A stretch of DNA of 64,000 bases, taken from Sporomusa ovata DSM 2662. GTDB taxonomy: Bacteria; Bacillota; Negativicutes; Sporomusales; Sporomusaceae. The first letter of the stretch is position 1. Each line of letters begins with the position of its first letter. Of the stretch, positions 31,043 to 39,151 are shown in pieces. A program made the position numbers and the translations under genes. The stretch spans positions 372,001 through 436,000 of the forward strand of contig NZ_ASXP01000002.1 in the NCBI RefSeq assembly GCF_000445445.1. The letters are read 5' to 3'. The notes beneath the pieces are model-generated. The model had not been told where the DNA came from and searched no databases. It saw only the letters and a program-made list of their open reading frames with translations.

Positions 31043-31273
31043 TTACCGGCCGCCAAGCAGCGAGGTTGTAATAACTACTGGCTCAAGCGCTTGAAAACGT
31101 GTATTTTCAAGTGTCTGCAAGTCAGTAGTTAACTTGGCCAGTTCCTCTTTGAGCACTGTTTTTGTGTAGCCGAACTCTTCGAGCTTATGTACCGCTACAT
31201 TTAGTTCATTAATCTTATCCACATACTCTTGATGGATCCGGACAATTTCCAGACCTGTTTTTACGTTCTTCAT
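31043..31273 (-). CDS. Small coiled-coil protein
   Basis: 76 residues from ATG 31273 (weak GGTGAT upstream; an in-frame start at 31288 is possible). It is almost entirely heptad-like helix (QEYVDKINELNVAVHKL, KEELAKLTTDLQTLEN). No family recognised. It is monocistronic and convergent with the siroheme protein gene. Function unknown. Confidence 0.55.
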   Translation of the reverse strand: MKNVKTGLEIVRIHQEYVDKINELNVAVHKLEEFGYTKTVLKEELAKLTTDLQTLENTRFQALEPVVITTSLLGGR

Positions 31274-31516
31274 TATACGCATCACCATTGCTTAGAAATT
31301 CTGTATCTATTATGCCCATTAGTGATGCACTAACTCAGAAAACCTAGTTTCTTTTCTGCTAGCCTAACGCTTAGCAACACTTGCCAACTCTCTGGTAAAT
31401 ATACTATTTCAGTTGCTTATTAAGCAACCGGAATATTTTTTGGATTTCAATCCAATTCTTACTGTGTGTACCATTGCTATACTCTGGTTAAACTATCAAA
31501 CGAGGAGGTGGTAATT

Positions 31517-31657
31517 ATGTTTCATAAAAGGAAACGTAATTCTATGCTGAACATGGATATGGATTTTGACATGACCTCCATGCTAAAGGTCGTGGCAGTC
31601 GGCGCGTTTATTTATCAAGCCGCCAAATTCATGATTAACGAAATCGTCGACGACTAA
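31517..31657 (+). CDS. Small membrane protein, 46 aa
   Basis: ATG 31517 behind ACGAGGAGGTGGTAATT. It has a basic start (FHKRKRN), a Met/Asp stretch (MLNMDMDFDMTSML) and a C-terminal hydrophobic helix (VVAVGAFIYQAAKFMI). It is the first of five tiny rightward genes of this region. No family recognised; spore-associated proteins of this size are common, so a sporulation role is possible. Confidence 0.65.
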   Translation: MFHKRKRNSMLNMDMDFDMTSMLKVVAVGAFIYQAAKFMINEIVDD

Positions 31658-31692
31658 AAACGCCTCCCATCTTAGCTAAAGGAGGTGATACC

Positions 31693-31815
31693 ATGGCTAA
31701 AAAACAAGAACAATGCAATAGCGGTGGCTGTAAAGAGTCCAAGAATGTAGAATTCGGTAAAGAGATTTGCCCTGATAGTAAGGAAGCCAAAAAAGAAGAA
31801 AAATGCCGTAAATAA
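31693..31815 (+). CDS. Tiny Cys/Lys-rich protein, 40 aa
   Basis: ATG 31693 behind AGGAGGTGATACC, a perfect Shine-Dalgarno, ending at TAA 31815. It has four cysteines (CNSGGC, ICPDS, CRK) in a charged Lys/Glu-rich chain. It lies 35 bases after the small membrane protein gene and just before a terminator, so the two form an operon. Metal binding is possible; function unknown. Confidence 0.65.
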   Translation: MAKKQEQCNSGGCKESKNVEFGKEICPDSKEAKKEEKCRK

Positions 31816-31819
31816 TACC

Positions 31820-31852
31820 AAAGGGTGGATATTTCCACCCTTTTATTTTTTT
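31820..31852 (+). terminator. Intrinsic terminator
   Basis: AAAGGGTGGA/TCCACCCTTT stem (31820-31829 and 31834-31843) followed by TTATTTTTTT. Confidence 0.85.
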
Positions 31853-31918
31853 AGAATATTAACATTATCATGGTATATTTATCCAAATTAGGGAATACTA
31901 GAATTGGAGGTGAGTGAA

Positions 31919-32062
31919 ATGGGATTTAAAGATTTACCAGGCAGCACAGCCACCAAACAAAGCCAGTCCGCTGCTAACAAAAGTACAGCATCACAAAACA
32001 CGACTGCTAATGATGCCCTTTCAAAACAAGAATCTCTTACCAACACAAAATCTTCTCAATAA
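31919..32062 (+). CDS. Small low-complexity protein, sporulation-type, 47 aa
   Basis: ATG 31919 behind ATTGGAGGTGAG, TAA 32060-32062. It is rich in Ser, Thr, Ala, Asn and Gln (residues 9-47) and has no hydrophobic helix. Its composition resembles gamma-type small acid-soluble spore proteins but it lacks their known repeats. It has its own terminator. Function unknown. Confidence 0.6.
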   Translation: MGFKDLPGSTATKQSQSAANKSTASQNTTANDALSKQESLTNTKSSQ

Positions 32063-32081
32063 GTAAGCCTCACCCCCTTAT

Positions 32082-32120
32082 AATAATAGAGCGGCACTAT
32101 GCAGCTCTATTATTTTTTTG
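32082..32120 (+). terminator. Intrinsic terminator
   Basis: AATAATAGAGC (32082-32092) and GCTCTATTATT (32104-32114), followed by TTTTTT. Confidence 0.85.
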
Positions 32121-32186
32121 CCAAAAGCTATTGAAATAAAAAGTTTGGGAACACTATATATAATCGTAAACATGAGGAGGGATTTG

Positions 32187-32423
32187 ATGAAAAAACTTAT
32201 TTCCGGTATGTTTTCAAGTGTACCTGATGCCCAGTTACTGCTTGCTACCACTGGTTATGATGAAGCTGCACCCGAAAACACAACAGATAAGTTAAGCGAT
32301 TATGGCAGGGATAACAGCCAGACCCGCACTGAAGTCACTTCCTCTATTATCTCCAATAACATAACCAACGAAGCCTCCGATCATGCAGCCATGAATAAAG
32401 CCCTTGATGATTCTCTGCCATAG
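32187..32423 (+). CDS. Small Ser/Asn-rich protein, 78 aa
   Basis: ATG 32187 behind TGAGGAGGGATTTG, in preference to a longer frame from 32118 without a site. It starts MKKLISGMFSSVPDAQL and is otherwise polar (many Ser, Thr, Asn, Asp). No signal cleavage site or helix is clear. It is monocistronic. It fits the group of small polar proteins of this region; function unknown. Confidence 0.55.
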   Translation: MKKLISGMFSSVPDAQLLLATTGYDEAAPENTTDKLSDYGRDNSQTRTEVTSSIISNNITNEASDHAAMNKALDDSLP

Positions 32424-32463
32424 TTTTGCCATAAAGGTATGCGTCTTAAGTCATCGACTAAGA

Positions 32464-32501
32464 TAAAAAATCCCCACAGTTATTTACCTTGTGGGGATTT
32501 T
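32464..32501. terminator. Terminator overlapping the end of the 32480 gene
   Basis: AAAATCCCCAC and GTGGGGATTTT (32467-32477 and 32491-32501), with T-runs on both strands. The minus-strand gene ends inside its loop. Confidence 0.8.
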
Positions 32502-32701
32502 GACGTTAACAGCATCTCTTTTCGCCACATGATTTCCTTGTAAACAGTAATAATATCGGAACTTAACCTCGCTAAAATACTGGGATCAGCGTCCGGTGAC
32601 AGCTTATAGCGCTCTTCCAGCATCACCAGTAATTCACTCAGGCGGTTTAAATCCTCCTCAGCCCTTTCCATTTCCTCCCGGTACCAGTTCATTCCACACA
32701 T
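32480..32701 (-). CDS. Small helical protein, 73 aa
   Basis: ATG 32701 is chosen because TAGGGAGGTTATCGTA lies just upstream; the frame is open further to 32782. It is a two-helix charged protein (REEMERAEEDLNRLSELL, SSDIITVYKEIMWRK). No family recognised. Its stop is inside the terminator loop. Function unknown. Confidence 0.6.
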   Translation of the reverse strand: MCGMNWYREEMERAEEDLNRLSELLVMLEERYKLSPDADPSILARLSSDIITVYKEIMWRKEMLLTSKSPQGK

Positions 32702-32888
32702 TACGATAACCTCCCTACTTTGTCGTTCAGAGATATTCGAGCTTAGCAAAGAAAATCCTGCATAGGAAGAATGACCCCGCACTTTCTAGATATTTGCTTA
32801 ACTCTGACGCTACCACCCCCACATAAATAATCAGTTTTCACTGATACTATAGTGGGATAGTTTAACCAAACCAGGAGGCGTATGCTTT

Positions 32889-32981
32889 ATGACAACAATA
32901 GCAATTGCAGCATTAGTTGTAATCGGAGTATGTCTTATAGCCATCGCGTACTTTGAAATGGTATCCTATCCCTGGCAATAA
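32889..32981 (+). CDS. Tiny membrane protein, 30 aa
   Basis: ATG 32889 behind CAGGAGGCGTATGCTTT, TAA 32979. Residues 3-20 (TIAIAALVVIGVCLIAIA) form one transmembrane helix, followed by FEMVSYPWQ. A hairpin GGGGGCT/AGCCCCC (about 32995-33014) follows. Small one-helix proteins like this are common in sporulating bacteria; function unknown. Confidence 0.55.
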   Translation: MTTIAIAALVVIGVCLIAIAYFEMVSYPWQ

Positions 32982-33286
32982 CTATATTGCCGTTTGGGGG
33001 CTATTATAGCCCCCTGAGCTTCACCAACTTTATCGCCTTGCTACCTACAAAACTCCCCAGTAAGCGCCATAATCCCAAGCTTATTGTTTTTCTGCAAATT
33101 TTTGTATGCAGTTGTTTTGAACTTATGGATACAAAGGCCCCCGGCACATTGATATGCTGAGGGGCTTAACTATTTCTCATTAATTTTATAAATATAATAT
33201 CAAAATAAAAGGATATTTGACAATAAAGGTTGTATTTAGATATAAATATACATATTTCGACAAATAGAAAAGGTGGGGTAATTACA

Positions 33287-34057
33287 ATGAAAAGAAAAAA
33301 AATCGTAGCTTGTGTTTTAACTGCTCTTTGCGTGGCCAGTATGAATACTGTAGCCACAGCTGCCGCCGATAAATTAAATAAGGAGAATATAACTATTGAA
33401 GTACGCCATTGGAATCCAAATCTTGATGGCAGTATAAAAGTAACTGACAACGGTGTAGGTACCAATTTAGATTTTAACCGTGATCTTGGTATAGGCGACA
33501 AAAATTTTAATGAAATTCGCTTAACCTTCGGCGAAAAAGATAAATTCCGGGTTGCTTATACCAATTTTGATTATTCCGGACACAACCAGCTTGATCGATC
33601 TATCGACTTCGATGGTAAACACTATGATCTTAATGAGAATGTTACGAGTAAAATAGACATTAAATATTACCGTGCTACCATGATTCATCCGTTGTCAAAA
33701 TCAACCAACTTCAACTCAGAATGGATGATTGATATTAAAGGATTTACCTTTGACACGGCCATTGATTCCGCTTTAACCAAAAGCTCCAAAAAATTCAGCT
33801 GCGCATTACCTACCATTGGGGTAGCAGCTCAAGGACAAATTGCTCCAAATACTACGGCATTTGCTGAAATTTCCGGATTACCACTTGGCAGTTATGGCCA
33901 TATTTATGACTTCGAAACTGGCATCAAGCATGAAATGGAAAAAGACATTTCTTTAACTGCTGGCTATCGTTCATTTGACCTTAAGGTTAAAGATGACGAA
34001 GACTATGCTAAAATCAAATTAAATGGCCCGTTCTTTCAAGCCGCTTATCACTTTTAA
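33287..34057 (+). CDS. Exported outer-membrane beta-barrel-type protein
   Basis: 256 residues from ATG 33287 (AAGGTGGGGT upstream). Residues 1-27 form a signal peptide (KIVACVLTALCVASMNT, cleavage near ATAAA). The rest is a series of alternating amphipathic strands (EIRLTFGEKDKFRVAYTNF, KIDIKYYRATMIH) ending in FFQAAYHF with a terminal Phe, the recognition mark for outer-membrane assembly. A barrel of about 8 strands is likely. This supports a diderm host. No close family named; possibly an OmpW-like or structural pore. Its 3' end overlaps the convergent gene by 39 bases. Confidence 0.75.
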   Translation: MKRKKIVACVLTALCVASMNTVATAAADKLNKENITIEVRHWNPNLDGSIKVTDNGVGTNLDFNRDLGIGDKNFNEIRLTFGEKDKFRVAYTNFDYSGHNQLDRSIDFDGKHYDLNENVTSKIDIKYYRATMIHPLSKSTNFNSEWMIDIKGFTFDTAIDSALTKSSKKFSCALPTIGVAAQGQIAPNTTAFAEISGLPLGSYGHIYDFETGIKHEMEKDISLTAGYRSFDLKVKDDEDYAKIKLNGPFFQAAYHF

Positions 34058-34315
34058 TCCTGCTCCTTGCTTCTCCGCCCCGGCCTGTGCGTTTCTTTCG
34101 GCTAAAATCACGCTATCTTTTACGGCTCCTATTCTGTCCGTATTATTAATATCCCTTATGGCTATTTCTAGTACTTTAGGTAATAGCAATTGTTCTGACA
34201 CTAAAAGGTCTTGTCCGTTCATGTTTTGAATGACCTTTTGAGCTAAGTTTGTAATTATCTCGCATTGTTTTGGCGGGACATCTTTTAATAATTTACTAAC
34301 ATCCTGTATACTCAT
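34019..34315 (-). CDS. Small helical hypothetical protein, convergent overlap
   Basis: 98 residues from ATG 34315 with AAAGGATAG upstream. It is helical (QDVSKLLKDVPPKQCEIITNL, LLLPKVLEIAIRDI) and soluble, with an Ala/Gly-rich C-terminal region (NAQAGAEKQGAGL). It overlaps the end of the outer-membrane protein gene on the other strand by 39 bases. No family recognised. It is a moderately confident gene call. Confidence 0.5.
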   Translation of the reverse strand: MSIQDVSKLLKDVPPKQCEIITNLAQKVIQNMNGQDLLVSEQLLLPKVLEIAIRDINNTDRIGAVKDSVILAERNAQAGAEKQGAGLKVISGLKERAI

Positions 34316-34415
34316 TTATCTATCCTTTCCCAGCCCCGGCAAGGGTAGTTTCAAAATAATATAAAAATGCATGCACAAGCACTTCCTGACAGAACCTATA
34401 TCAGGAGGTGCTTGC

Positions 34416-34595
34416 ATGCTTAAAAAATCTAAAATAAAGTCATTTGCCAGTGAAAATGTCAAGAGCACTGGTGACAATGCCTGTTCACGTGAACAAACAA
34501 ATAGTTCAATAAATTCCAACTCTAACTCTAATGCTAACGATGCCGAATATCTTAAGGAATTGGAACAGGTTATTAAAGACCGGGCGGCAGAATAG
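34416..34595 (+). CDS. Small Ser/Asn-rich protein, 59 aa
   Basis: ATG 34416 behind ATCAGGAGGTGCTTGC. It begins with a basic helix (KKSKIKSFASENVKS) and continues with a Ser/Asn run (residues about 26-42) and an acidic C-terminus. A short GC-rich hairpin GGGCGGC/GCCGCCC overlaps the stop. It resembles the small polar spore-type proteins of this stretch. Function unknown. Confidence 0.6.
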   Translation: MLKKSKIKSFASENVKSTGDNACSREQTNSSINSNSNSNANDAEYLKELEQVIKDRAAE

Positions 34596-34700
34596 CCGCC
34601 CTCTAACGTAGTTTGTGCAGTACAGTCGATGCATTTTTTATCACTTCCTAACAACCTAACCCGTATAATAAAGTAACCCGCACTATAAGGTGGTGATAAT

Positions 34701-34847
34701 TTGATTATTAACTTTGATGAACGAAAATTTAGAGCTGAAGTTATAAATATGGTTCGCCCCTTAGGACTAGACAAAAGTCTGATTGGGCAAGTAGTGTCTC
34801 AAGCATTACTTGCCGTCCGTAGAGCAAGTAAACCAGTAAAAATGTAA
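34701..34847 (+). CDS. Small basic protein with short helical core, 48 aa
   Basis: TTG 34701 is preceded by AAGGTGGTGATAAT; stop at TAA 34845. It reads INFDERKFRAEVINMVRPLG and then SLIGQVVSQALLAVRRASK. A helix with alternating hydrophobic and Arg residues could bind a partner or membrane. It has its own terminator. No family recognised. Confidence 0.5.
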   Translation: MIINFDERKFRAEVINMVRPLGLDKSLIGQVVSQALLAVRRASKPVKM

Positions 34848-34857
34848 TTTTACTCTT

Positions 34858-34881
34858 AGCCGCTAATGCGGCTTTTTTTTG
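34858..34881 (+). terminator. Intrinsic terminator
   Basis: AGCCGC-TAAT-GCGGCT followed by TTTTTTTT. Confidence 0.9.
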
Positions 34882-35019
34882 CCTTTCTACTAGTTTCTAC
34901 TGTGATTCAGCTATTACCGGTTGCAACCGGTGGCAAAAACCGCCCCCTACCAAAGGACAGAGAATAAATACATATCAGTTGTTCACCAGGACCAACCCGG
35001 CAGGCGGCAATACGAGAAA

Positions 35020-35514
35020 TTATTTAATAATATAGCATTGAATATTTTCAAAAACATACCCACCCTGACCACTTTCGAGTTCATGAAAATTCGTGGTGTA
35101 GAAATGATCGCCACTTGAACTATTATAATACCTAAATAAAGGAACTGTCTTGGAATGTTTCTGCTTATAGACGTAGCATTGGATTCCTTCATAGACGTAA
35201 CCATCTCTACCCCTGCCAAGTTCTTCAAAATTGGTAGTATAAAAGTGATCCCCGGTTTTGTTGTTCCAATATCTATGTAGAGGAACTGTTCCTCGCTTAT
35301 GATGGTTATAAACATATCCTTCGACGCCCTCATATACATAACCACCGTCTCCATAACCAAGTTCATTAAACATAGTTGTGTAAAAGTGATCCCCATTTGA
35401 GTTATTATAATATCTGTGTAAAGGAGACACATCTGAGTAATGGGCGGCGTAGACATTTAATCCTGGCACCAATAATAGTACACCGATTAGAACAAGCATA
35501 AGTAATTTTTTCAC
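35020..35514 (-). CDS. Secreted protein with three DUF5648-type repeats
   Basis: 164 residues from GTG 35514 (AGAGGAGATG upstream). Residues 1-23 form a signal peptide. Three repeats of about 44 residues follow, each with a core such as PLHRYYNNSNGDHFYTT, ExxxG, and GYVYEG...CYVY. This pattern, HxxYxxxxGDHFYTT, is the extracellular DUF5648 repeat found in lysin-like and surface proteins. It probably binds cell-wall or surface sugars. The promoter for this gene probably lies at 37915-37948, beyond the intron inserted at 35533. Confidence 0.82.
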   Translation of the reverse strand: MKKLLMLVLIGVLLLVPGLNVYAAHYSDVSPLHRYYNNSNGDHFYTTMFNELGYGDGGYVYEGVEGYVYNHHKRGTVPLHRYWNNKTGDHFYTTNFEELGRGRDGYVYEGIQCYVYKQKHSKTVPLFRYYNSSSGDHFYTTNFHELESGQGGYVFENIQCYIIK

Positions 35515-35532
35515 TTCTTACATCTCCTCTTC

Positions 35533-37886
35533 GTGCGCACGTTGCGCGCTTCATATATATTTCACAGAAATCATCGCTCCTGCGTTGCGATGTAAGACAA
35601 CCGACTTACCTCACGCGAAAGCCTCTGGGGGACAACAGCATGTCGGTAAAGTCAGGATTAGACAGCGCCTGCTGTCGAGTGGCCTGGCGAGTCAGGCCAT
35701 ATATGGTAAAGCCTTTGGGGCTGAATCCGGGTCTGTGGCCAGGAACGCTGCCGGACATTCCGGTATCAATGGGTATCTCCAATATAGGAGAGATTGGGTA
35801 TAAGCAGGCCCATTGACACACCTGTGGTAAGCAGGGTAACGACCAACCGGATACCTACGTATGGATACACTATATGGGGTTGTCAAACGTGACCTGCCTA
35901 AGTACCCCTTCGGTATATGGCAGAGAGCCCTAATAGTAGCCTAACGACCTTCTGTAATGGAAGGTCCATGGTGAAGGGGGGCAGTATTCCAAGTTCCCAT
36001 TTTGAAAGGAGTTGCTTTGAATGGAGCAATCGAAACTCATGCAGAAATTGGAAGGTTATCGTCGTCGAAACGCCGCCAATCATGAGTATGTCAACAGTGA
36101 TCTCTATCGGCTATTGTACGATAAGGATTTGTACATCATTGCCTACAACTCCGTCAAGTCTAATGATGGTGCAGAAACATCTGGCTCTGATGGCACTTCT
36201 CTGCACGGCTTTTGCCAAGAGTGGGTTGCTGAACTGATCGCTGCCATGCACGCTGAGTCCTATCAGCCTCAGCCAAACAAAACCATGATGATACCAAAGA
36301 GTAACGGGAAAATGCGCAAGTTAAGTTTTCCCAACGGTAAGGACAAACTTGTTCAGGAGGCCATCCGCATTATCTTAGAATGTATCTACGAGCCTACCTT
36401 TTCCGGCCTCTCCCATGGATTCCGGCCAAAACGTTCTACACAAAGTGCCATCGCCGAGGTAGAGACTTGGAACGGTACCATTTGGTTCCTTGAGGGTGAC
36501 ATTACCGCTTGTTTTGATGAAATTGACCATCGCATACTGGAGTCAATACTTCGAGAACGGATTAACGATGAGCGCTTTATCCGCCTCATTAATAAAGTTC
36601 TCAAGGCCGGTTATTTCGATATGCAGCATAGTTATCACAGGAATAAAACCGGAAACGCTCAAGGCTCTTGCTGTAGCCCCATTCTCTGCAACATCTATCT
36701 TGATAAGCTGGACCGATTTATGGAGTCCATTATCAACCGTGACACGCTGGGGGACTACCGCAGACAAAATCCACAATACGCCAAGGCTAGGTACCAGTAC
36801 AAGAAAGCAGTCAACAATGGCTGCGATTCGAAGATGGTTAATGCCTTGTTAAACGAAATGAACAAGCTCCCGTCTACAGACAGATATGACCCTCATTTTC
36901 GCAGAATAAAATATGTGCGCTATGCGGATGATTTTCTGATTGGCCTGATCGCCCCTAAAGCGTATGCAGTGAATTTAAAACAACAACTCAAGGATTTCCT
37001 CCAAAACAAACTCTGTCTCCGGTTAAGCGACGAGAAAACTAAAATTACACATTCCGCTGATCATGACGTAGCTTTTCTGGGTTATATTATCCGCAAAGGC
37101 TATGGCAAGCACAGTAAATTTCAAATCCGCCCTTTTGATTCAGCCCTCTGTGTCCATATGAATACGGAGGGTATCTTGAACAAACTGCGGGATAACGGTA
37201 TGTGTACTGCAATTGGCTATCCTATCGGCATCACCCGGCTTCTTCGAGAGCTTCCGGAAGACATCATCAAGTATGGTAACCAAGTTTTGCGAGGATTGTT
37301 AACTCAGCAGCGCGGTTGCTGCAATTTCTTTGAAGGTTGGCGTATCCAATACGTTGTGCAGTTTTCCATCGCTAAAACCCTAGCTCGCAAGTTTGACATC
37401 AGCCTCAAGAAAGTGTTTGCTCGCTATGGTAAGGCACTCACTGTGAATTATGAAAACGCCAAGGGTTACGCCCGTTCGGTCAGTTTGGCTCTGTACAAAT
37501 CATTTGCACGACAAAAGAGTTTCTTTGCTACCATTAAGTCGGCTATCGCATCTTTTCAACTACCTGACTACAGTTTGATAAATCCGCTTTCCCGGACTTG
37601 CTACATTTGCGGCAATCCGCATCATCATGTCAGCATGTATCACAGGAAAACGAAAAAGAAACTCGTCAAGCCCTATTCACCGATTATCACCGTCATGCTT
37701 GCAATTAATCGACGGCAGATACCGCTGTGCCGGGATTGCTTTGCTAGGGTTGATGCTAACAGCTTCCAACTCAATCAACTCAACCGACGATAATTTTTTT
37801 TTGGAATATGGAGAGCCGTATGCGGTGAAAGTCGCTTGTACGGTTCGGGAAGGGGTGGGTTACTTTGTTAATCCACCTATTTCATA
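35533..37886 (+). mobile_element. Group II intron with maturase
   Basis: A 5' end GTGCG lies at 35533, followed by about 490 bases of structured sequence and the maturase ORF in domain IV. Domain V is recognisable (37813-37848: GAGCCGTATGCGG, GAAA-type loop, TTGTACGGTTCGG). Domain VI is GGGTGGGTTACT with AATCCACC, ending near ACCTAT at 37880-37886. The 3' end is approximate by a few bases. The intron is on the plus strand, opposite to the neighbouring DUF5648 gene, so it cannot splice out of that gene's mRNA. Confidence 0.85.
36021..37793 (+). CDS. ltrA: Group II intron reverse transcriptase/maturase
   Basis: 590 residues. The RT domain (about 60-360) contains the conserved RKLSFPNGKDKLVQEAIR, LEGDITACFDEIDHRIL and the active-site motif RYADDFLIGL. 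Domain X (maturase) follows (about 400-500). The C-terminus (about 520-575) has CYICGNPHHHVS, then IPLCRDC, an HNH-type endonuclease domain with paired cysteines and histidines. It should assist splicing and copy the intron into DNA targets. AGGAGTTGCTTTGA precedes ATG. All core motifs are intact, so the intron may be mobile. Confidence 0.95.
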   Translation: MEQSKLMQKLEGYRRRNAANHEYVNSDLYRLLYDKDLYIIAYNSVKSNDGAETSGSDGTSLHGFCQEWVAELIAAMHAESYQPQPNKTMMIPKSNGKMRKLSFPNGKDKLVQEAIRIILECIYEPTFSGLSHGFRPKRSTQSAIAEVETWNGTIWFLEGDITACFDEIDHRILESILRERINDERFIRLINKVLKAGYFDMQHSYHRNKTGNAQGSCCSPILCNIYLDKLDRFMESIINRDTLGDYRRQNPQYAKARYQYKKAVNNGCDSKMVNALLNEMNKLPSTDRYDPHFRRIKYVRYADDFLIGLIAPKAYAVNLKQQLKDFLQNKLCLRLSDEKTKITHSADHDVAFLGYIIRKGYGKHSKFQIRPFDSALCVHMNTEGILNKLRDNGMCTAIGYPIGITRLLRELPEDIIKYGNQVLRGLLTQQRGCCNFFEGWRIQYVVQFSIAKTLARKFDISLKKVFARYGKALTVNYENAKGYARSVSLALYKSFARQKSFFATIKSAIASFQLPDYSLINPLSRTCYICGNPHHHVSMYHRKTKKKLVKPYSPIITVMLAINRRQIPLCRDCFARVDANSFQLNQLNRR

Positions 37887-37914
37887 TGTTTGAATTCCGA
37901 ACTTCCATAATTTA

Positions 37915-37948
37915 ATATTATACTCTTTTTTTTTGAATTTGTTTAGAA
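37915..37948 (-). promoter_or_regulatory. Response-regulator-type box and promoter A
   Basis: On the minus strand TTCTAAA-CAAA-TTCAAAA (37948 to 37931) is followed by 10 bases and TAATAT (37920-37915). It has the geometry of three other leftward promoters in this window. Leftward transcripts would run into the intron; before the intron inserted they would have reached the DUF5648 gene after about 40 bases. Confidence 0.6.
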
Positions 37949-37969
37949 AACATTGGGATAAGAAGAAAT

Positions 37970-38037
37970 AAAAAAACGCACCCCGAAAGATGCGGTTTAA
38001 CTGAAAGGGTGGCAATAGCGGCAAACTATTATCACCA
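37970..38037 (-). ncRNA. Candidate short RNA from promoter B
   Basis: A leftward start near 38037 is expected from box B. The transcript would fold as GGTG...CACC with an inner ATAG/CTAT, then end at a terminator CGCATC/GGTGCG (37977-37994) followed by TTTTTTT. The roughly 70 bases have no ORF. Expression not shown. Confidence 0.45.
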
Positions 38038-38043
38038 AGTTTG

Positions 38044-38077
38044 AGTTTACATTATAATTTTTAGAATTTGTTTAGAA
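38044..38077 (-). promoter_or_regulatory. Response-regulator-type box and promoter B
   Basis: TTCTAAA-CAAA-TTCTAAA (38077 to 38060) on the minus strand, 10 bases, then TAAACT (38049-38044). An overlapping TTATAAT could also act as -10. It would drive the short RNA at 37970-38037. Confidence 0.6.
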
Positions 38078-38131
38078 AATATTCCCTCAGGAAACATTGT
38101 AGCAAGTAATCAATTGAAAGGAATACTTTTT

Positions 38132-38749
38132 TCATCTTCTATTCTTGTCCGTAAATTGCTTCAAGGCAACTTTTACGCGATATGCCGTGATGATAAGGGA
38201 AAGATAAGCAACGTCTTCTACTATTTCTTCCATGATTTCGAAGTGCAGCAGTTTTTCGGCAATATTAGCAACTATGAAAGAAAAAATGACTAGCAAAATT
38301 TCACCAGTTGGGAAGCGACCATGCTGGTAAAGTTTATAGGGAACCGCTAACAGCTTATACTTAATAACCGCGAATAGCCATGAAAGGATAACAACTGCAA
38401 TCATCGGGTAAACAATTGGGGCATAGGGAAGTTGAGAGACAGATATGAAAAAAGGGCCAGTAATAGGATCAAAACCCACAGGATAAAACACTCTGCCCCA
38501 ACTCATTTCCCGGCCTACCATTAATAGCCAGAGAGGAATTGACCAAGCTAAGAAACGAGCATGGTGGTACTGTCCGTCAGACTTGGCCTCTTGCTGCCAT
38601 TTTGCGGTTAGCAATGCTCCTACGGATAGTATCACGACCTGTGACCACTCTAACGGACTATTTTCCCATCCCCAGGATGGTGGTAAGTGACTGCCAATAA
38701 AATACGAGAGAATAACAATGATTATCAAAATATACTTACATAAATACAT
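38132..38749 (-). CDS. Six-helix membrane protein, unknown function
   Basis: 205 residues from ATG 38749, chosen because AAGGAAG lies 6 bases upstream; the frame is open to 38812. About six hydrophobic helices. Conserved-looking charged residues in loops include WLLMVGREMSWGRVFYPVGF and a His-rich loop (DGQYHHARF), which suggest bound metal or heme, but this is not shown. No family name recognised. It is monocistronic. Confidence 0.7.
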   Translation of the reverse strand: MYLCKYILIIIVILSYFIGSHLPPSWGWENSPLEWSQVVILSVGALLTAKWQQEAKSDGQYHHARFLAWSIPLWLLMVGREMSWGRVFYPVGFDPITGPFFISVSQLPYAPIVYPMIAVVILSWLFAVIKYKLLAVPYKLYQHGRFPTGEILLVIFSFIVANIAEKLLHFEIMEEIVEDVAYLSLIITAYRVKVALKQFTDKNRR

Positions 38750-39026
38750 ATAAACGACTTCCTTACTATATTTCAACATACTTATTCTACCACTACTATT
38801 TTTAAAAAGCACTTAACACATTTGTCAAAGTTGGCACATTGTTAGTTAGATGAAGACGATATATTATTGCAACTTTTAAAGGCCCTAGAAAGTACTCGGA
38901 TTTATGTAAATGTCTAAATACGAAAGAGACAAACGAATAATCTCGCCTGTCTCTTAAATTTGGGACAACTGCACCACTTTGACCCACTCTTTAATGGGCA
39001 CCATTGCCACGAATACCTGATTTTCC

Positions 39027-39102
39027 TGGAGCCGATAATCAGATTCGAACTGATGACCTACGCTTTACGAAAGCGTTGCTCTACCAACTGAGCTATACCG
39101 GC
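39027..39102 (-). tRNA. tRNA-Thr(CGT)
   Basis: 76 bases including encoded CCA. Acceptor arms GCCGGTA and TATCGGC (one G-T pair), D arm AGCTCAGTTGGTAGAGC, anticodon stem ACGCT/AGCGT with loop TTCGTAA (anticodon CGT), T arm with GTTCGAAT. All tRNA invariant positions are present. It reads threonine ACG codons. Confidence 0.95.
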
Positions 39103-39151
39103 GGATTGGACACTCTTATTTTACCCGCTGCCGGGCAAAAAGTCAACATGA

